A stretch of DNA of 12,829 nt from Smittium culicis (taxonomy: Eukaryota > Kickxellomycota > Harpellomycetes > Harpellales > Legeriomycetaceae), in assembly GCA_001970855.1 (NCBI GenBank), contig LSSN01002193.1, forward strand, positions 1 through 12,829, read 5' to 3'. This document shows, piece by piece, positions 9,146 through 12,829 of the stretch. The notes below the pieces were generated by a model that worked only from the letters and a program-made list of their open reading frames with translations, did no database searches and was not told the origin of the DNA. A program made the translations under genes and the position numbers. Position 1 is the stretch's first letter; every line of letters begins with the position of its first letter.

Positions 9146-9168
9146 AATAAATTCTAGTTATTGTGGTT
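9146..9168 (+). promoter_or_regulatory. Candidate poly(A) signal with GT-rich downstream element
   Basis: AATAAA at 9146-9151, then TTCTA and GTTATTGTGGTT at 9157-9168. The order and spacing match an animal-type cleavage and polyadenylation signal. AATAAA is common by chance in DNA this AT-rich, so the weight comes from its position behind the 8998-9063 segment. Confidence 0.25.
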
Positions 9169-9360
9169 AATTTTTATTTTAAATTTTTTTTGTAATTTCA
9201 TTGCAACAATTTAATAACAAATCTCAAGAATATGCGAGATAAAATATAAAAACGAATGTGGATATAAATAAAAAATTTTATTAAAAAAATTTACGAGTGT
9301 AAAAAACTACAAGAAATATTATATTCAAAAGATAAATATTAGAAAAAAATACACGTATAA

Positions 9361-9570
9361 TTTGGCAGAAGAGTTTCGAACCGAATGAGGTAGAATTAAT
9401 TGCGACGATAATTTCGAAGCGCTGATGAGTAATTAAAATTTTTTCTTAAATTAGACGAGTTGATATAGGATCAATAGAGATGAATGAGTTAGTTTTGGTT
9501 TGATTATGGCGAATGATTAGATTTGTGATCAATTAGGGTGGCCGAATTGGTTTGGAATTGATTGAATATT
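9361..9570. other. G-over-C skewed, non-coding-looking block
   Basis: The plus strand is G-rich and C-poor here: by hand count 9481-9540 has 18 G and 2 C, and 9421-9480 has 12 G and 4 C. The text is built from repeated themes such as GAATGAG, GATGAG and TGATTAT. No frame is open for long on either strand; the minus strand gives Thr/Asn/Gln/Ser-rich fragments. It does not fold into a tRNA that I can draw. It could be degenerate simple-sequence DNA or a transcribed noncoding segment. Confidence 0.3.
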
Positions 9571-10449
9571 TGCGCATTTAAATCATTTAACATAATCATC
9601 CACTATTAAGCGAAATTTTCCATAATCTTTTAAAGTATAATGTTTAGAATTTATTTCTTCATTTTGATTTCTCAATCGAATATAAAGAATTGAAAAATAA
9701 AAAATTCTAAATGGCATATTATGCGAATATTATCAGCTATCTTTTGCTTTTAAATTCTGCTTTTCTGAAAAAAATTTCATTCGATTGACTGCTATTTCTA
9801 CATAATTTCACCAATAACATAACGCGTAGAATTTTTTCATCTTAATTGAAAGTGCTTTTTATATTAATTTAATATTTCCCATTAAACTTGGCTTAGCCAA
9901 TTCTTATATCTGAACAAATATTTTATGATGTACCCAAGCATTAGTTGACCACTCACATGGGTTAAAAAAATTAAAATCCTTTAGAAAGCATTAATCATTT
10001 ATTATCAAAACTATTAAAACGTATTTATTATTTTTTTCACGGATAACAGAAAAAACATCTATTTGTTATTAAACCCTAGCAAGTCAATATTTTAAAAATT
10101 TACATAATTAAAACATTTTTATTGATAGAATTTGGCTATGTTTTGTAGGGAAAATTTAGTTTAATTCACAGAAAAGGTAAAATGCAATTAATAAATTAAA
10201 GGTATTATTATGAATCAATTGGAACCATTAAATTTCATAGTTAATTAGTACTTTAATTAGCATTATTTATCCATTTTAAAAAAAAAAAATTAACATTATT
10301 TTTTCTCGTATATCATGATATTTTATTTCGCTTTCACAAAATATTTATTAAATAAAGCACATTAGTGGATTTATCAAAATTAAGTCTGAGCCAATAAATC
10401 CATACTTTTTTTTCGTTTGATTTACCCAAATGAGCAAGTGAGTGAAAAT
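9571..10449. other. AT-rich spacer
   Basis: No gene supported. Visible details are a 13-base palindrome TTGGCTTAGCCAA at 9888-9900, a GGGTTAA at 9959-9965 preceded by CCACTCACAT (discussed with the 10450 motif), and A12 at 10278-10289. Confidence 0.45.
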
Positions 10450-10474
10450 TTAACCCTTTCACGGGCGGTATATG
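10450..10474 (+). mobile_element. Transposon-end-like motif, TTAA followed by CCCTTTCACGGGCGG
   Basis: TTAA is the insertion target of piggyBac-superfamily DNA transposons, and ends of such elements and their non-autonomous derivatives often begin with CCC. Here TTAA at 10450-10453 is followed by the unusually G+C-rich CCCTTTCACGGGCGGTATA. No partner end (GGGTTAA preceded by a reverse-complement copy) is visible to the right, and no transposase coding is visible. The GGGTTAA at 9959-9965 has the wrong orientation to be the other end of the same element. If real, only one terminus of a truncated element remains. Confidence 0.15.
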
Positions 10475-11203
10475 GATTTTGATCTAACAAAAATGTTCAA
10501 CAATGTTTGCTTATAATAGTTTAATTACGAAACAGAGAAAAATATTGGTTTATTTTATCAAAACAGCTAATATTATAATTACTTTTAAATCGCTAGAGAG
10601 TCGTTAAATTAAATTTTTCTACAAGTGTTGTATGGGAATGGGCAAATAGAAAAGTGTTAGCTCTTTGAAATAATAAACTCATTATAGTTAGGGTGTATTT
10701 AATTATTATAAATTTAAATAGTTAAATAAAATTTTGATTAATTATATTTGCTAATCTGCGATTAAATATTGCTTGAATTTCATTGGAAAGTATAATATCA
10801 AAATCTCGAATATAAAAGACGCTAATAATGTTGTATTATTGTTCGCATTTTTGAAAAAATTCTTTCACAACTTTAAAATTTCACATTAAAGTGGGATTTT
10901 TAGATACTTAGTAAAACATCACCATATTTTATACTATTTTCTAATAAGAAAATAAAATAATAGCGAAATTTCTAAGATTTAAATAATATAAATTATTTCT
11001 AATTTATGTCTTCGCAATAATAATAAAATTACATACCAAATTAGTATTAGTTTTAATAAAAAAAACCTCGAGTAAGAAAAATTAATGTAATAAAAAAATT
11101 CTTCACTTAATATTGTGATTTATTTTCAGTTTGTATGTTTAAAACTTATAATAATTATTCAAACATAAAAAAGCAAATGATATGAAATGAACTTTTAAAA
11201 TAA
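10475..11203. other. AT-rich spacer
   Basis: I see no coding signal, RNA gene or repeat here. The mildly G+C-richer patch at 10615-10700 has no long frame. Confidence 0.45.
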
Positions 11204-11380
11204 ATAAAAAGCACGAAAAAATTTAAAAATCTCATTCTTGTAAGAATTAAAAAATACATAGACCATAGGGATATACTATGGAATTGGGCATTTTTTCAAG
11301 AAGCGGAATATCCTGAACAAAGAGCTCGCTTTGCCTTAGTTAAAATTCTTGGACTGAAAATTCAAAATTTTTTGATATAA
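11204..11380 (+). CDS. 58-codon open stretch, probable exon or gene fragment
   Basis: The plus frame is open from just after TAA 11201-11203 to TAA 11378-11380. The first 19 codons are Lys/Ile-rich and AT-rich and may not be coding. From 11261 the codons read DHRDILWNWAFFQEAEYP, then EQRARFALVKILGLK. In that part about 11 of 33 codons have first-position G, against 6 second and 5 third, and the local G+C is about double that of the flanks. There is no ATG in frame, so this would be an internal or terminal exon, or a fragment. The antisense strand has a competing 18-codon piece behind an acceptor-like TTGAATTTTCAG, but the plus frame has the better codon pattern and length. The peptide is acidic then basic, with Trp and aromatic residues and no membrane span. 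I do not recognise the family. Confidence 0.37.
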   Translation: MKSTKKFKNLILVRIKKYIDHRDILWNWAFFQEAEYPEQRARFALVKILGLKIQNFLI

Positions 11381-12673
11381 TTGGGTCAACTGAAAAAGCA
11401 TTTTGGTTTTTCAATTTAACTATTTAATTTGGAATTTTTAAATGATAAAAAAAAGTACGGTTTATTTATTGGCTAATAATTTTTTACCTGATTTTAGATT
11501 TAAAGATTCTCTTTCATAAAGAATCTCATAACTTTTAAATTAATTTAAAAACCGTTCATGAATATCCTTATAAAAGAATTATATAACAGACTGATTCGAT
11601 AACCTTATAAACTTATATAAGAATGATTTGATATTTTGAAATAATCTTGAAAAAACATTTATATAAGCAAAAAATATAAGCCAAATAAGTTTTAATATAT
11701 TAGAAATTATCAACACACTATAAGATGACAAATAACTTTAAAATATTGCAAAATTTAGTTTATTTTGACTTTGAGCTCAAGAAATTCTAGATAAATAATT
11801 TATTGATGGGTATTTTTAAAGCCTCTGTAGTATTAGTTTTTATTTTCCTTATAAAAAATAATTTTCCTCAACTGAAAGACTGAGCTAAAATAAACCGATA
11901 TAAGCAAAGATATGTGTAATTAAATCAGTTGAAAACAAGTGAAAAGTATTAAAAATGAATGGGAATTGGATTCCCCACCCAGTTATAAGTAGAATACTAA
12001 CAAATAAACAGCTAGTCTATATAAAACAACGAAAAGTATTATTATTTAAATTGTAGATATAAATAAAATAAAGGTAAGGAAAAATTTTCATAAAAAAATG
12101 AAAATTATTTTATTTTAAAAGAGAAGTTTTAATTTTTTAATAATAACCAAAATAATAAATTTAAGCTATAAGAAAAATTTAAGAATTTTAATTGAAGATA
12201 ATTTGTTGATTTTAAAACCTATAACATGTAATGCAAATAATTTTTGAGAAAAAAGCTGTAAAAAAACTATAATGCAAACTTTACTCAATAAAGATAAAAA
12301 TTGAAAATGTTAAATTTACAAAAGCCAAAAAATACGAGTTTAGTAATGATTATATTTGTATATTATAATTTACTTTCATAGCAATACTTTTTTTGCAAAA
12401 AAAAAAATATATATAATAGATTAATAAATTTTGTTATTTACTATATCACACTAAATTTAAAAGAATGAATAATTGGATCTCTACACATATTTATTATTTT
12501 AATATTTTTACATTCTGTGGAAATGAAAAAAGAGTCTAATTTAAACTAATTATACTTGATGTGCTATAATCGAGAAATAAAAATACATACTAAAGTAAAA
12601 TAAAAAAATATTTAGGTACACAGCGAATAAAATATTGATTTTAATTTTTCGTTTTAAGAAATCTCACAAATAG
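11381..12673. other. AT-rich spacer
   Basis: About 1.3 kb without any supported gene. Short hairpin-capable repeats at 11391-11413 (TGAAAAA and TTTTTCA) and 11504-11526 (AGATTCT and AGAATCT) are of a kind expected by chance at this composition. The patch at 11955-11985 (GGGAATTGGATTCCCCACCC) is G+C-richer and contains the interrupted palindrome GGGAAT/ATTCCC. Confidence 0.45.
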
Positions 12674-12745
12674 TTATTCTCAAGAAATTTTTTTTTCGAG
12701 TTGTATAACATTGGTATGGGATTTGTCGAAGCTGAACATTGTTAA
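12674..12745 (+). pseudogene. Short exon-like segment near the right end
   Basis: A T9 run ending in CGAG at 12700 resembles a splice acceptor. The following codons read LYNIGMGFVEAEHC and stop at TAA 12743-12745, with six G-first codons in a short stretch. The frame is open back to a TAG at 12671-12673. The minus strand over the same bases also gives a 32-codon readable frame, so strand is unsure. The piece is too short to identify. Confidence 0.15.
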
Positions 12746-12814
12746 ATTTTAACTAATTTACAAATTTTACTTCTACGCTGCTTTAGCTAAAAATAATACT
12801 CTATTCAAAAAGAA

Positions 12815-12829
12815 CCCCCCCCCCCCCCC
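12815..12829. repeat. Terminal run of 15 C
   Basis: Fifteen consecutive C close the window, directly after TTCAAAAAGAA. In DNA this AT-rich, a run of 15 C is wholly out of keeping. It matches no standard telomere repeat, since it lacks the A or T positions. A run of unsupported G calls, known from two-colour Illumina chemistry, would appear as poly-C on the opposite strand at a contig end. A genuine C homopolymer that broke the assembly is the alternative. Confidence 0.7.

Noticed and set aside
9371..9440. Minus-strand GGTTCGAAAC resembling a tRNA T-loop
   Set aside because: The flanking bases do not form a T stem, and no D arm, anticodon arm or acceptor stem can be drawn.
11391..11526. Two 7-bp inverted repeats suggestive of hairpin terminators
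   Set aside because: Stems are AT-rich and of a length expected many times by chance. No U-tract terminator context and no sign that this is bacterial DNA.
1..12829. CRISPR array, tRNA/rRNA genes, riboswitches, bacterial operons
   Set aside because: No regularly spaced repeats, no cloverleaf or rRNA core motifs recognised, and no gene density or ribosome-binding pattern typical of bacteria or phage.

Overview
This window looks like gene-poor eukaryotic nuclear DNA. It is roughly four-fifths A+T by eye, full of T or A runs of 10-13, and stop codons break every frame on both strands. A bacterial or phage window of this size would carry about a dozen genes; here no complete gene can be called. 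Splice-acceptor-like sites (pyrimidine tract plus AG), a few short G+C-richer islands with coding-like codon composition, and retroelement- or transposon-like scraps point to an AT-rich eukaryote. An arthropod such as an AT-rich parasitoid wasp, or another AT-rich animal or protist, is possible, but the species cannot be named from this sequence.

Layout. Bases 1-129 are the best coding stretch, the C-terminal end of a plus-strand gene running in from the left. From 130 to about 5060 the DNA is almost all AT-rich spacer, with weak islands at 532-600 (minus strand, retropepsin-like motif), 730-879, 2330-2482 and 2841-2945. From 5066 to 9170 the islands are denser: 5066-5185, 5791-5970 (exon-like, with two in-frame TGAs), 6743-7000 on the minus strand, 7652-8195 (a probable decayed gene), and 8998-9063 (a terminal-exon-like segment behind a very strong pyrimidine tract, with a poly(A) signal further on). 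From 9170 to the end there is a G-over-C-skewed block near 9361-9570, a TTAA-plus-CCC transposon-end-like motif at 10450, a 58-codon open stretch at 11204-11380, a short exon-like piece at 12674-12745, and a terminal run of 15 C at 12815-12829. That run probably marks a contig end or a sequencing artefact.

How the parts relate. No operon or pathway can be reconstructed. The plus-strand islands between 7652 and 9170 could be exons of one gene, intact or dead, since a phase-0 join is possible, but this is inference. No undescribed biological system can be defended here. The useful leads are the coding islands, which need a protein search, and a test of whether the standard genetic code applies.
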